Source of the DNA: an uncultured Bacillus sp. | GTDB taxonomy: Bacteria > Bacillota > Bacilli > Bacillales > Cytobacillaceae | Assembly: GCA_937902115.1 (NCBI GenBank) | Contig: CALGSR010000420.1 | Coordinates: forward strand, 1-19,109 | Length of the DNA: 19,109 nucleotides | Direction of reading: 5' to 3' | In this document: in pieces, positions 1-6,397 of the stretch | Layout: each line of letters opens with the position of its first letter | How positions within the stretch are numbered: position 1 is the first letter of the stretch | Translations under genes and position numbers: made by a program | Notes under the pieces: generated by a model | What the model was told of the DNA's origin: nothing | What the model saw: the letters and a program-made list of their open reading frames with translations, nothing else | The model's database searches: none

Positions 1-53
1 TTTTTCGAGCGAACTCGCGAGTATCGGGCGCAAATACGCCAAGGCGCATTTGA
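1..53. repeat. Dispersed palindromic repeat, copy 1
   Basis: This stretch is repeated almost base for base at 482-533, 481 bp downstream. Its 3' half is an imperfect hairpin: CAAATACGCC (31-40), AA, GGCGCATTTG (43-52). A related third copy lies at 1841-1871 and a half copy, GACGCATTTGATT, at 3432-3444. The window begins inside or at the edge of this copy, so its true left limit is unknown. It has no coding potential and looks like a small REP/MITE-like element. Confidence 0.6.
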
Positions 54-124
54 TTTTTAGCAGTAGAATTTAAGTTTTGACTTAAATCATCAATGCTTTG
101 AATGTTATGGATTCCACTATAACA

Positions 125-200
125 GGAGCAGCTTCTGGAGAGTATGCAAGAAAGCATCGCCGAAGGGTTCACAATCTCAGGCAAACGAACAGAAGAGTAA
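125..200 (+). promoter_or_regulatory. Glycine riboswitch-like aptamer (single)
   Basis: The core of the glycine (gcvT-type) aptamer is visible in order: GGAGAG (137-142), CGCCGAAGGG (158-167), then CTCAGGCAAA (176-185). The closing P1 stem is CTTCTG (132-137) with CAGAAG (190-195). A small hairpin, ATGC/GCAT, lies at 144-157. Only one aptamer is evident, and its variable P3 arm is short. Immediately downstream, 194-205 can pair with 210-221 and competes with the 3' side of P1; a terminator follows at 231-258. The first gene downstream is the phosphoglycerate dehydrogenase at 570, whose pathway leads to serine and glycine. That makes glycine-dependent control plausible but unproven. Confidence 0.75.
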
Positions 201-230
201 CGAATGTTTATTTGTTATTCTTATGGATGC

Positions 231-258
231 AGAGATTGGGCGATACCAATCTCTTTTT
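231..258 (+). terminator. Intrinsic terminator after the riboswitch
   Basis: AGAGATTGG (231-239) pairs with CCAATCTCT (246-254), with the six-base loop GCGATA, and a T tract follows. It lies about 30 bases after the aptamer and is the likely expression platform. An alternative hairpin at 194-221 lies between aptamer and terminator. The sequence alone does not show whether glycine turns expression on or off. Confidence 0.75.
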
Positions 259-344
259 AGTTGTTACTTTTTAGAGAATCTTTACGTTCCCAAAGGGTTT
301 CTTACAGCAAATTAGGTACGTTAAATGATTGATAGTAAATATTA

Positions 345-402
345 TTTAACTTTATTCAGCGGAATCCCCCATCTTTATAAGTTGTGGGATGAATGTAACA
401 AC
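345..402. repeat. Possible IS200/IS605-like end remnant, copy A
   Basis: TTTAACTTTATTCAGC (345-360), followed by a C-rich/G-rich hairpin and GAATG (391-395), closely resembles 19040-19088 at the other end of the window. Short terminal hairpins of this kind are typical of IS200/IS605-type ends, but no transposase or TnpB reading frame is present. The rest of 259-481 contains no supportable gene; the small reading frames there have no ribosome binding site or recognisable sequence. Confidence 0.35.
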
Positions 403-481
403 TACACGAATCCAGTGTGGATTTCAATACTGGCTGAATGGAGTTAAAGCCTCTGGCGGATGCTCGATTTTTCAAAGGAAA

Positions 482-533
482 TTTTTCGAGCGAGCTCGTT
501 AGTATCGAGTGCAAATACGCCAATGGAATTTGA
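482..533. repeat. Dispersed palindromic repeat, copy 2
   Basis: This is a direct repeat of 1-53 with a few substitutions and one single-base gap. The two copies share TTTTTCGAGCGA at their left ends and GCAAATACGCCAA (511-523 here). Together they flank the riboswitch and the insertion-end-like segment. Copy 2 ends about 20 bases before the ribosome binding site of the dehydrogenase gene, so it lies within that gene's leader. Confidence 0.6.
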
Positions 534-569
534 TATAAATTGCTAGATAACAAAGGAGAGAATGTTCAA

Positions 570-1745
570 ATGTTCACAATTAAGACGCTAAACAATATTG
601 CTCAATGCGGATTAGATGTATTTACTAGTGAGAATTACACAATTGATAACGATGCACAGACACCTGATGCATACCTTTTACGTAGTTTTAACATGCATGA
701 TATGGAGCATGATAAAAATGTTAAGGCTATTGCCCGTGCTGGAGCTGGTGTGAACAATATCCCTGTTGGCAAATGTACGGAACAAGGAATTGTTGTATTC
801 AATACTCCCGGTGCAAATGCGAATGCCGTAAAAGAATTAGTATTAACCACATTAATGGCTTCTTCTCGTAATCTATTTGCCGGTGTGTCATGGACAAAAG
901 GATTAGAAGGTAAAGGTGAAGAGGTTCCTAAGCTTGTTGAAGCCGGTAAAAAACAATTTGTCGGAAAAGAAATCAAAGGAAAAACTTTAGGGGTTATCGG
1001 TTTAGGAGCAATCGGTGCACTTGTTGCAAACGATGCGCTTGACCTTGATATGGATGTTGTCGGATTTGACCCATTCATTTCTGTTGATACCGCATGGAAT
1101 TTATCACGTAATGTACAACGTGCGATGTCAATTGAAGAATTGTTCGCAAAATCAGACTATATTACAGTACACGTTCCATTAACAAATGATACAAAAGGAA
1201 TGTTCAATGCAGAAACATTTGCCACTATGAAAGACGGCGTTCACATTTTGAACTTCTCTCGCGGTGAATTAGTCAATGAAACAGATATGGCAGTGGCGCT
1301 CGAAAGCGGCAAGGTTGGAAAATATATTACTGACTTCCCAAATGAAACAGTTCTAAAAATGAAAAATTGTGTTGCGATTCCACATCTTGGAGCAAGTACA
1401 ACTGAATCAGAAGAAAACTGTGCGATCATGGCTTCACGTCAAGTGAAAATTTACCTTGAGACAGGTAATATTAAGAACTCTGTGAATTTCCCTGACACAT
1501 ACCTTCCTTATACAGGAAGACGCCGTGTAGCAGTTTTCCATAAAAATGTTCCAAACATGGTTGGACAAATTACTCAAGTGTTATCTAATTACAGCTTGAA
1601 CATTGCAGACATGGTAAATAGAAGCCGTGGTGACTATGCGTACACGATGATTGACATTGATAACAAGATTAACGGCGATGTAACTCCTTCTTTAGAGGAG
1701 AACTTCAATAAAATTGAAGGAATCGTATCCGTTCGCTTTATTTAA
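570..1745 (+). CDS. serA: D-3-phosphoglycerate dehydrogenase with ACT domain
   Basis: This 391-residue protein belongs to the D-2-hydroxyacid dehydrogenase family and most likely oxidises 3-phosphoglycerate with NAD, the first step of serine synthesis. The Rossmann motif GVIGLGAIGALVAN lies near residues 145-158. Expected active-site residues are visible: Arg231 in FSRGEL and His272 in PHLGAST. The C-terminal region (about 320-391, starting near VAVFHKNVPNMVGQI) is an ACT regulatory domain, which often mediates serine feedback. The length fits the short, about 390-residue form rather than the longer form of about 525. ATG 570 follows AAAGGAGAG (552-560); an in-frame non-ATG start at 540 has no ribosome binding site. 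No serC partner is present in the window. A glycine-riboswitch-like element lies upstream and a strong terminator downstream, so the gene appears to be monocistronic. Confidence 0.9.
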   Translation: MFTIKTLNNIAQCGLDVFTSENYTIDNDAQTPDAYLLRSFNMHDMEHDKNVKAIARAGAGVNNIPVGKCTEQGIVVFNTPGANANAVKELVLTTLMASSRNLFAGVSWTKGLEGKGEEVPKLVEAGKKQFVGKEIKGKTLGVIGLGAIGALVANDALDLDMDVVGFDPFISVDTAWNLSRNVQRAMSIEELFAKSDYITVHVPLTNDTKGMFNAETFATMKDGVHILNFSRGELVNETDMAVALESGKVGKYITDFPNETVLKMKNCVAIPHLGASTTESEENCAIMASRQVKIYLETGNIKNSVNFPDTYLPYTGRRRVAVFHKNVPNMVGQITQVLSNYSLNIADMVNRSRGDYAYTMIDIDNKINGDVTPSLEENFNKIEGIVSVRFI

Positions 1746-1765
1746 TGAGGATATATTAATGAGAT

Positions 1766-1827
1766 AAAGGTGATATACTCTCCTGTTAAGCTACTGGCTT
1801 AACGGGAGGTATATCACCTTTTTTTGC
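1766..1827 (+). terminator. Very long intrinsic terminator after serA
   Basis: AAAGGTGATATAC (1766-1778) pairs with GTATATCACCTTT (1809-1821), and CTCCTGTTAAG (1780-1790) continues the stem with CTTAACGGGAG (1798-1808), apart from one bulged T and one G-U pair. The stem totals about 24 bp and is followed by a run of T. It insulates serA from the PHB cluster. Confidence 0.9.
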
Positions 1828-1840
1828 ATTAAGGGAAAAA

Positions 1841-1871
1841 ACCGAGCGCAAATTCGACGGGCGAATTTGAT
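1841..1871. repeat. Dispersed palindromic repeat, copy 3 (diverged)
   Basis: It contains the perfect inverted arms CAAATTCG (1849-1856) and CGAATTTG (1862-1869), preceded by CGAGCG and followed by ATAT, the same arrangement as in copies 1 and 2. Between this repeat and the thiolase start (1872-2240) only candidate regulatory sites were seen and no gene. Confidence 0.5.
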
Positions 1872-1907
1872 ATTCAATTGAATTCTATCTTAGTTAATTT
1901 TGCAATA

Positions 1908-1939
1908 ATATGTCGAAAGGGAAAAAGAATTCGACATAT
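1908..1939. promoter_or_regulatory. Pair of inverted Spo0A-box-like sites
   Basis: ATATGTCGAA (1908-1917) and TTCGACATAT (1930-1939) form a perfect 10-bp inverted repeat. Each arm contains TGTCGAA, the core of the Spo0A (0A) box known from Bacillus. A third near match, TTTGTCGAG, lies at 2145-2153. All are upstream of the thiolase gene, but the nearest site is about 90 bp and the pair about 300 bp from its start. A single 7-base match is expected by chance in 19 kb; the symmetric pair is more persuasive. Confidence 0.4.
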
Positions 1940-2240
1940 ATCGCACGGTGTGACGAAGATTGACATGTTGTTTTGCCGGCTATTAATCAATCAAACGATA
2001 AATACTTTATAAAAACTTAACATATTTATAAGATTGCCCTAAAGTTTAGGGATTATTATAAAAATTAAGTGTACTTTCCACTGTATTGCAGTAAAATTCA
2101 CATTTTTCAACAAAAAGTAAGAAATCCCCCCTTTCTAGTCGGTATTTGTCGAGAAGTTTTTGAAGTTTTCTGAACATTTTTGTTGTATGATGTGAATGTT
2201 GATAAAAAACTACATAAAACAACATTCGGAGGTAGGGACA

Positions 2241-3431
2241 GTGACACAAAACCAAATCGTAATTGCAAGTGCAGTAAGAACACCAATAGGAGCATTCTTA
2301 GGAAGTGTTAAAAAAGTAAAGGCAACTGACTTGGGAGCGCTTGTTATTAAAGAAGCGTTAAACAGAGCTGGCGTAAAAGGTGAGCAAGTAGACCAAGTTA
2401 TTATGGGGAACGTACTTCAAGCTGGTCTTGGACAAAACCCTGCAAGAAATGCAGCCTTAACTGCAGGAATTCCACAAGAAGCTACTGCTACAACAATCAA
2501 TATCCTATGTGGATCAGGTTTAAGAGCGGTACATTTGGCAGCTCAGTCTATCCTTGCTGGTGAATCTGATATCGTTGTTGCCGGTGGTATGGAAAGCATG
2601 AGCGGTGCTCCATATATCTTAAAAAATGCACGTGACGGATTTAAAATGGGTAACCAAAAGGTTGAAGATACATTGCTCGCTGATGGCTTAAATTGTGCGA
2701 TGAATGATTATCATATGGGTATTACAGCGGAAAATTTGGCAGAAAAGTATGAAATTTCACGCGAAGAGCAAGACGAATTCTCAGCATGGAGCCAACAAAA
2801 AGCTCAAGCTGCAATCGAAGCTGGCCGCTTTGCAGATGAAATCGTTCCTGTTGAAGTTCCAGGAAGAAAAGGACAAGTTACTGTATTCAGCCAAGACGAA
2901 TTCCCACGTTTCAATACAGTTGCAGCTGATTTAGCTAAATTACGTCCTGCATTCAAAAAAGACGGAACAGTAACTGCTGGTAACGCATCTGGCGTAAATG
3001 ACGGTGCTGCTGCAGTTGTTGTAATGAGCGCGAAAAAAGCTGAAGAACTTGGCATTAAACCATTAGCAATCATCAAAGCGAATGCAACTGCTGGGGTAGA
3101 TCCAAGCATCATGGGTATCGGACCAGTTCCTGCTGTGAAAAAAGCATTAGAAAAAGCTTCTTTATCTTTAGAAGATATCAACTTAATTGAAGCAAACGAA
3201 GCATTTGCTGCTCAATCTATCGCAGTTGATCGTGAACTACACTTCAATAAAGATGTCTTAAACGTTAACGGCGGCGCAATCGCACTAGGCCACCCTATCG
3301 GAATGAGCGGCACTAGAATCCTAGTTTCATTGATTCACGAAATGCAAAAACGTGAGGATGCTAAGTACGGTCTTGCAACTCTTTGCGTTGGCGGCGGCAT
3401 GGGCGTAGCAACAATTGTCGAAAAAGCTTAA
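2241..3431 (+). CDS. phaA: Acetyl-CoA C-acetyltransferase (thiolase)
   Basis: This 396-residue thiolase condenses two acetyl-CoA to acetoacetyl-CoA; the beta-oxidation direction is also possible. Catalytic features are present: nucleophile Cys90 in NILCGSG, the NEAFAAQ motif, GNASGVNDGAAAV, His351 in GHPIGMSG and Cys382 in LCVGGGMG. The length matches the biosynthetic thiolase family (about 393). GTG 2241 is preferred because GGAGG (2228-2232) lies 8 bases upstream; an in-frame start at 2196 lacks a ribosome binding site and would add 15 unrelated residues. A TATGAT -10-like element lies at 2186-2191 without a convincing -35. The gene ends in a modest terminator 200 bp before phaR and has the same orientation. 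The symbol phaA rests on this context; an MmgA- or AtoB-like catabolic role cannot be excluded. Confidence 0.9.
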   Translation: MTQNQIVIASAVRTPIGAFLGSVKKVKATDLGALVIKEALNRAGVKGEQVDQVIMGNVLQAGLGQNPARNAALTAGIPQEATATTINILCGSGLRAVHLAAQSILAGESDIVVAGGMESMSGAPYILKNARDGFKMGNQKVEDTLLADGLNCAMNDYHMGITAENLAEKYEISREEQDEFSAWSQQKAQAAIEAGRFADEIVPVEVPGRKGQVTVFSQDEFPRFNTVAADLAKLRPAFKKDGTVTAGNASGVNDGAAAVVVMSAKKAEELGIKPLAIIKANATAGVDPSIMGIGPVPAVKKALEKASLSLEDINLIEANEAFAAQSIAVDRELHFNKDVLNVNGGAIALGHPIGMSGTRILVSLIHEMQKREDAKYGLATLCVGGGMGVATIVEKA

Positions 3432-3474
3432 GACGCATTTGATTGTGAATAGTCATTATTGAACCTAACAAATT

Positions 3475-3503
3475 GGGCTTCTGAGATTTTAGGAGCCCCG
3501 TTT
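3475..3503 (+). terminator. Probable weak terminator after the thiolase
   Basis: GGGCTTCT (3475-3482) pairs with AGGAGCCC (3491-3498), including one G-U pair, across an eight-base loop. Only a short T stretch follows, so read-through into phaR is possible. Confidence 0.5.
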
Positions 3504-3520
3504 GCATGTGACGTGAGAAA

Positions 3521-3529
3521 TTTGTCAAA
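3521..3529 (+). promoter_or_regulatory. Spo0A-box-like site upstream of phaR
   Basis: TTTGTCAAA matches the relaxed 0A consensus TTTGTCRAA and lies 102 bases before the phaR start. A good -10 sequence, TATGAT, is at 3593-3598, but no clear -35 lies at the usual distance. The role in PHB control is inferred from motif and context only. Confidence 0.3.
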
Positions 3530-3630
3530 AAATGAAGAAAAGTTTTACGAAAATTTTAAATTATTAACCTATTAATTTAATCAGAAAACTAGTATGATAA
3601 AAACTGCAAAAAGATCATGGAGGAGAAATA

Positions 3631-4143
3631 ATGGCTGCTAACAATAATTTGTACGATATGTGGAAGGATTTCTACAATCAATCAAGTAACTTATTTGATG
3701 AAAAGGTTAAAGAGGATTTCCCGGCTCAAGGAGTGGGACAAGCGCTGGAGGCAAATCTTCTATTTAAGAAGATGGTAAATGAAGTAACTGAACGTTATTT
3801 AGAACAAGTCAATATGCCAAGCCGCAATGATTTGGCCAGCATCTCATCTTTGATCATCAATGTTGACGCAAAAGTAGATGATCTTGAAGCATTATTGGAA
3901 GAATCAAAAGGCTCAAGCGGTGTTTCACAGGTTGAGTTCGCAAATGAACTGAACAGTGTGAAAAAGGATATTAAGGGTCTTGATGATAAATTGAATCAAG
4001 TGATTGCTCTATTAACGGCTCAAGCTGAAAAAAATGAAAAGCAACCTGCTGCAAAAGCACAACCTAGCACCAGCACACAAAGAGCACAAAATACGACGCA
4101 AAAAGCAACAACAGAAAAGGTTTCACAATCTAAGCAAGCATAA
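3631..4143 (+). CDS. phaR: PHA synthase subunit PhaR (class IV)
   Basis: This 170-residue protein is the small partner of the Bacillus-type class IV polyhydroxyalkanoate synthase; PhaR is needed with PhaC for activity at the granule surface. The N-terminus (LYDMWKDFYNQ near residues 7-17) and the helical, probably coiled-coil middle (about 65-130) fit the family. The tail from about residue 133 is low-complexity and rich in Ala, Gln, Thr and Lys. ATG 3631 follows GGAGGAG (3619-3625) at 5 bases. It is the first gene of the phaR-phaB-phaC order known from Bacillus megaterium. There is no terminator before phaB, so the two genes are probably co-transcribed. This PhaR is unrelated to the transcriptional repressor of the same name in other bacteria. 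Confidence 0.88.
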   Translation: MAANNNLYDMWKDFYNQSSNLFDEKVKEDFPAQGVGQALEANLLFKKMVNEVTERYLEQVNMPSRNDLASISSLIINVDAKVDDLEALLEESKGSSGVSQVEFANELNSVKKDIKGLDDKLNQVIALLTAQAEKNEKQPAAKAQPSTSTQRAQNTTQKATTEKVSQSKQA

Positions 4144-4208
4144 CAAAATTTTAAACCTATTAAATTATAGATAGATAAATAAATGATATGAATGGAGAGG
4201 ACATGGAA

Positions 4209-4955
4209 ATGGCAGAATTAACAAATAAAGTAGCAATCGTAACAGGCGGAAGCAGAGGAATTGGATCTTCAATCGCATTGGAATTAGCAAAAAACGGTGC
4301 AAAAGTTGTTATCAACTATAACAGCAACAGCTCTGCAGCAGATAAAATGGTAGCTGAAATCCAAGAAGTTGGCGGAGAAGCTTATGCAGTACAAGCTGAC
4401 GTTTCAAACAGTGAAGATGCAGCTAAATTAGTACAAGCAACTGTTGAGAAATTCGGTCAATTAGACATTCTTGTTAACAATGCAGGTATCACTCGTGACA
4501 CTACATTCAAAAACATGACTGAAGAAGACTGGAGAAAAGTAATTGATGTTAACTTAAACAGCGTGTTTAATACTACATCTCCTGCTCTTCCACACCTAAT
4601 TGCAGCTGAAGCAGGACGTGTGATCAATATTTCTTCTATCATCGGACAATTCGGTGGTTTTGGACAAACAAACTATTCTGCAGCTAAAGCTGGATTACTT
4701 GGTTTCACAAAATCACTTGCGCTTGAATTAGCGGCTAAAACAAATGTAACAGTTAATGCGATTTGCCCAGGATATATCGGAACAGAAATGGTACAAGCAA
4801 TCCCTGAAAATGTTCTAGATAAAATCGTTGCGAAAGTTCCACAAAGACGTCTAGGTAAACCGGAAGAAATTGCAAAAGGCGTTGTGTTCTTATGTAAAGA
4901 TGGCGCCTATATTACTGGCCAAGAGTTAAACATTAACGGCGGAATCTACATGTAA
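4209..4955 (+). CDS. phaB: Acetoacetyl-CoA reductase (SDR family)
   Basis: This 248-residue short-chain dehydrogenase probably reduces acetoacetyl-CoA to (R)-3-hydroxybutyryl-CoA with NADPH. The cofactor motif TGGSRGIG is at about residues 12-19 and NNAG at 90-93. Catalytic residues are Asn115 (VNLNS), Ser143 (NISS), Tyr156 and Lys160 (YSAAK). The family usually has about 247 residues. ATG 4209 is chosen because GGAGAGG (4194-4200) is 8 bases upstream; in-frame ATGs at 4188 and 4203 are too early or too close to it. FabG proteins look alike, but the position between phaR and phaC supports PhaB. A stem-loop with a T tract follows the stop codon and separates the gene from phaC. Confidence 0.9.
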   Translation: MAELTNKVAIVTGGSRGIGSSIALELAKNGAKVVINYNSNSSAADKMVAEIQEVGGEAYAVQADVSNSEDAAKLVQATVEKFGQLDILVNNAGITRDTTFKNMTEEDWRKVIDVNLNSVFNTTSPALPHLIAAEAGRVINISSIIGQFGGFGQTNYSAAKAGLLGFTKSLALELAAKTNVTVNAICPGYIGTEMVQAIPENVLDKIVAKVPQRRLGKPEEIAKGVVFLCKDGAYITGQELNINGGIYM

Positions 4956-4994
4956 TAGCGGCTTCCTAAGAAGTCGAGGGAAATAAATCCCTTT

Positions 4995-5055
4995 ACAGCC
5001 TTTGGTGAATGCGGACCGAACAATGGGATGGATCGTGGCATCAAAGGCTGTTTTT
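4995..5055 (+). terminator. Terminator-like hairpin between phaB and phaC
   Basis: ACAGCCTTTG (4995-5004) pairs perfectly with CAAAGGCTGT (5042-5051), followed by TTTT (5052-5055). The loop is 37 bases, unusually long. No clear promoter is visible between it and phaC, so phaC transcription probably depends on partial read-through or on processing at this site. Confidence 0.65.
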
Positions 5056-5086
5056 AACGCTAGGAAAGACGCTTCCGCTTTTAAAT

Positions 5087-5105
5087 AAGGAGATGAGCAG
5101 TCATT
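5087..5105 (+). promoter_or_regulatory. phaC ribosome binding site and ATT start codon
   Basis: AAGGAGATGA (5087-5096) matches the anti-Shine-Dalgarno complement AAGGAGGTGA at nine of ten bases. ATT at 5103 follows after 6 bases, in frame with phaC, and an in-frame TGA lies at 5094-5096. No ATG, GTG or TTG exists in frame until GTG 5172. ATG 5093 is in another frame and reads only four codons. Confidence 0.65.
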
Positions 5106-6194
5106 AATATTTTAGATACAAAAGAAGAGATTGAAAAGTTTTCTGAACTGTTACCGGAAGAGTATCAGCAAGTGTATAAACGTTTTGTTAAGGCGACACA
5201 AGCGTTAACAACAGATGCACAACCAGAGGTAGGACCGACACCAAAAGAAGTGATTTGGTCAAAAAATAAAACAAAATTATACCGTTATGTTTCTGATCAG
5301 CCGAAACAACACAAGACTCCATTACTATTGGTATATGCTTTAATTAACAAGCCATATATCATGGATTTAACGAAAGGCGCAAGCTTAGTAGAATACTTGG
5401 TAGACCGCGGCTTTGATGTTTATCTTGTTGACTGGGGCACACCTGGTTATGAAGATAAACACATGAAACTGGATGATTATATCGTTGATTATCTTCCTCG
5501 TGCAGTCAGTAAAGTACTGGCTAAATCAGGAGCAAAGGAACTTTCTGTCCTTGGCTATTGCATGGGAGGAACAATTACTTCTATTTTTGCATCACTGTAT
5601 AAAGATCTGCCAATTAAGAACCTTGTCTTTATGACAACTCCGTTTGACTTTGCAGATACAGGCCTTTATGGCGAAATGTTAAATGAAAAGTATTTTGATG
5701 TGGATAAAGTAGTCGATGTTCTTGGTCTCATTCCACCGGAAATGATTGACTTTGGAAACAAATTAGTGAAGCCCATGTCAAACTTCTACGGCCCTTACGT
5801 GAGCCTTGTTGATCGTTCTGACAACGAAAGATTTATGAAGAGCTGGAAGCTGCTGCAAAAATGGCTGAACGATGGAATTCCTTTCCCGGGTGAAGCATAC
5901 CGCCAGTGGATCCGCGACTTCTATCAGCAGAACAAATTGATCAATGGTGAACTTGTTGTCCGCGGTCAGAAAGTGGATTTGAGTAACATTGAAGCGAATG
6001 TATTAAACCTATCTGGACAATCCGATATTATTGCTCAACCGCATATGGTAGAAGCATTAATGGGCGCAATCTCCAGTAAAGACAAAACATATATTGACCT
6101 TCCAGTGGGGCATACTTCCATTGTTTACGGAAGCAAAGCAAACAAAATCACTTATCCAACAATTGGTGACTGGCTTGCTGAGCGTTCAAACTGA
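5103..6194 (+). CDS. phaC: Class IV PHA synthase catalytic subunit PhaC
   Basis: PhaC polymerises (R)-3-hydroxyacyl-CoA at the granule surface together with PhaR. From ATT 5103 the protein has 363 residues, close to the 362 or so of Bacillus megaterium PhaC. The alpha/beta-hydrolase catalytic triad is visible: Cys153 in the lipase-box-like GYCMGG, Asp308 in SGQSDII and His337 in GHTSIV. The regions PKEVIW, YALINKPYI, MKLDDYIVDY and AYRQWIRDFYQQNKLINGEL are typical of the class. The next usable start, GTG 5172, would give 340 residues, has no ribosome binding site and would remove N-terminal residues that align with the family, so the rare ATT start is preferred. A frameshift or sequencing error near 5093-5103 is the main alternative. 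Confidence 0.9.
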   Translation: MNILDTKEEIEKFSELLPEEYQQVYKRFVKATQALTTDAQPEVGPTPKEVIWSKNKTKLYRYVSDQPKQHKTPLLLVYALINKPYIMDLTKGASLVEYLVDRGFDVYLVDWGTPGYEDKHMKLDDYIVDYLPRAVSKVLAKSGAKELSVLGYCMGGTITSIFASLYKDLPIKNLVFMTTPFDFADTGLYGEMLNEKYFDVDKVVDVLGLIPPEMIDFGNKLVKPMSNFYGPYVSLVDRSDNERFMKSWKLLQKWLNDGIPFPGEAYRQWIRDFYQQNKLINGELVVRGQKVDLSNIEANVLNLSGQSDIIAQPHMVEALMGAISSKDKTYIDLPVGHTSIVYGSKANKITYPTIGDWLAERSN

Positions 6195-6212
6195 GCATAG
6201 GTTCATATTTTT

Positions 6213-6245
6213 AAAGAGTGCTGCATGAATGCGGCACTCTTTTTG
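6213..6245 (+). terminator. Terminator after phaC
   Basis: AAAGAGTGCTGC (6213-6224) pairs with GCGGCACTCTTT (6231-6242), loop ATGAAT, with one wobble pair and a terminal T run. It closes the PHB cluster. Confidence 0.9.
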
Positions 6246-6310
6246 ACGTAGACATCATGTTTTTGGAACAAAAATTCATCCATTCCATGTTTTTTTTTCG
6301 TAATTACTGC

Positions 6311-6338
6311 GTTACAAATGTTTCATTTGAGGTATAAT
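6311..6338 (+). promoter_or_regulatory. Candidate sigma-A promoter for yeeI
   Basis: A consensus -10, TATAAT (6333-6338), is preceded at 16 bases by GTTACA (6311-6316), a partial -35. The predicted start of transcription lies about 50 bases before the coding region. Confidence 0.5.
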
Positions 6339-6397
6339 ATAAGTTAGCGAAAAGTCAACTGTTTTTATAAGATTTACAGTGGAAAGAGAGTGTTAGT

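Noticed and set aside
356..553. Possible 65-residue protein on the minus strand
   Set aside because: It runs through the repeat and insertion-end-like region, has no ribosome binding site and resembles no known family.
635..1078. 147-residue reading frame antisense to serA
   Set aside because: It is a shadow of the strongly supported dehydrogenase gene, with no start signals of its own.
2804..3181. 125-residue reading frame antisense to the thiolase
   Set aside because: It is a codon-bias shadow of the thiolase gene.
5172..6194. GTG 5172 as the phaC start
   Set aside because: It lacks a ribosome binding site and would remove 23 N-terminal residues that align with other class IV PhaC proteins; ATT 5103 has an ideal one.
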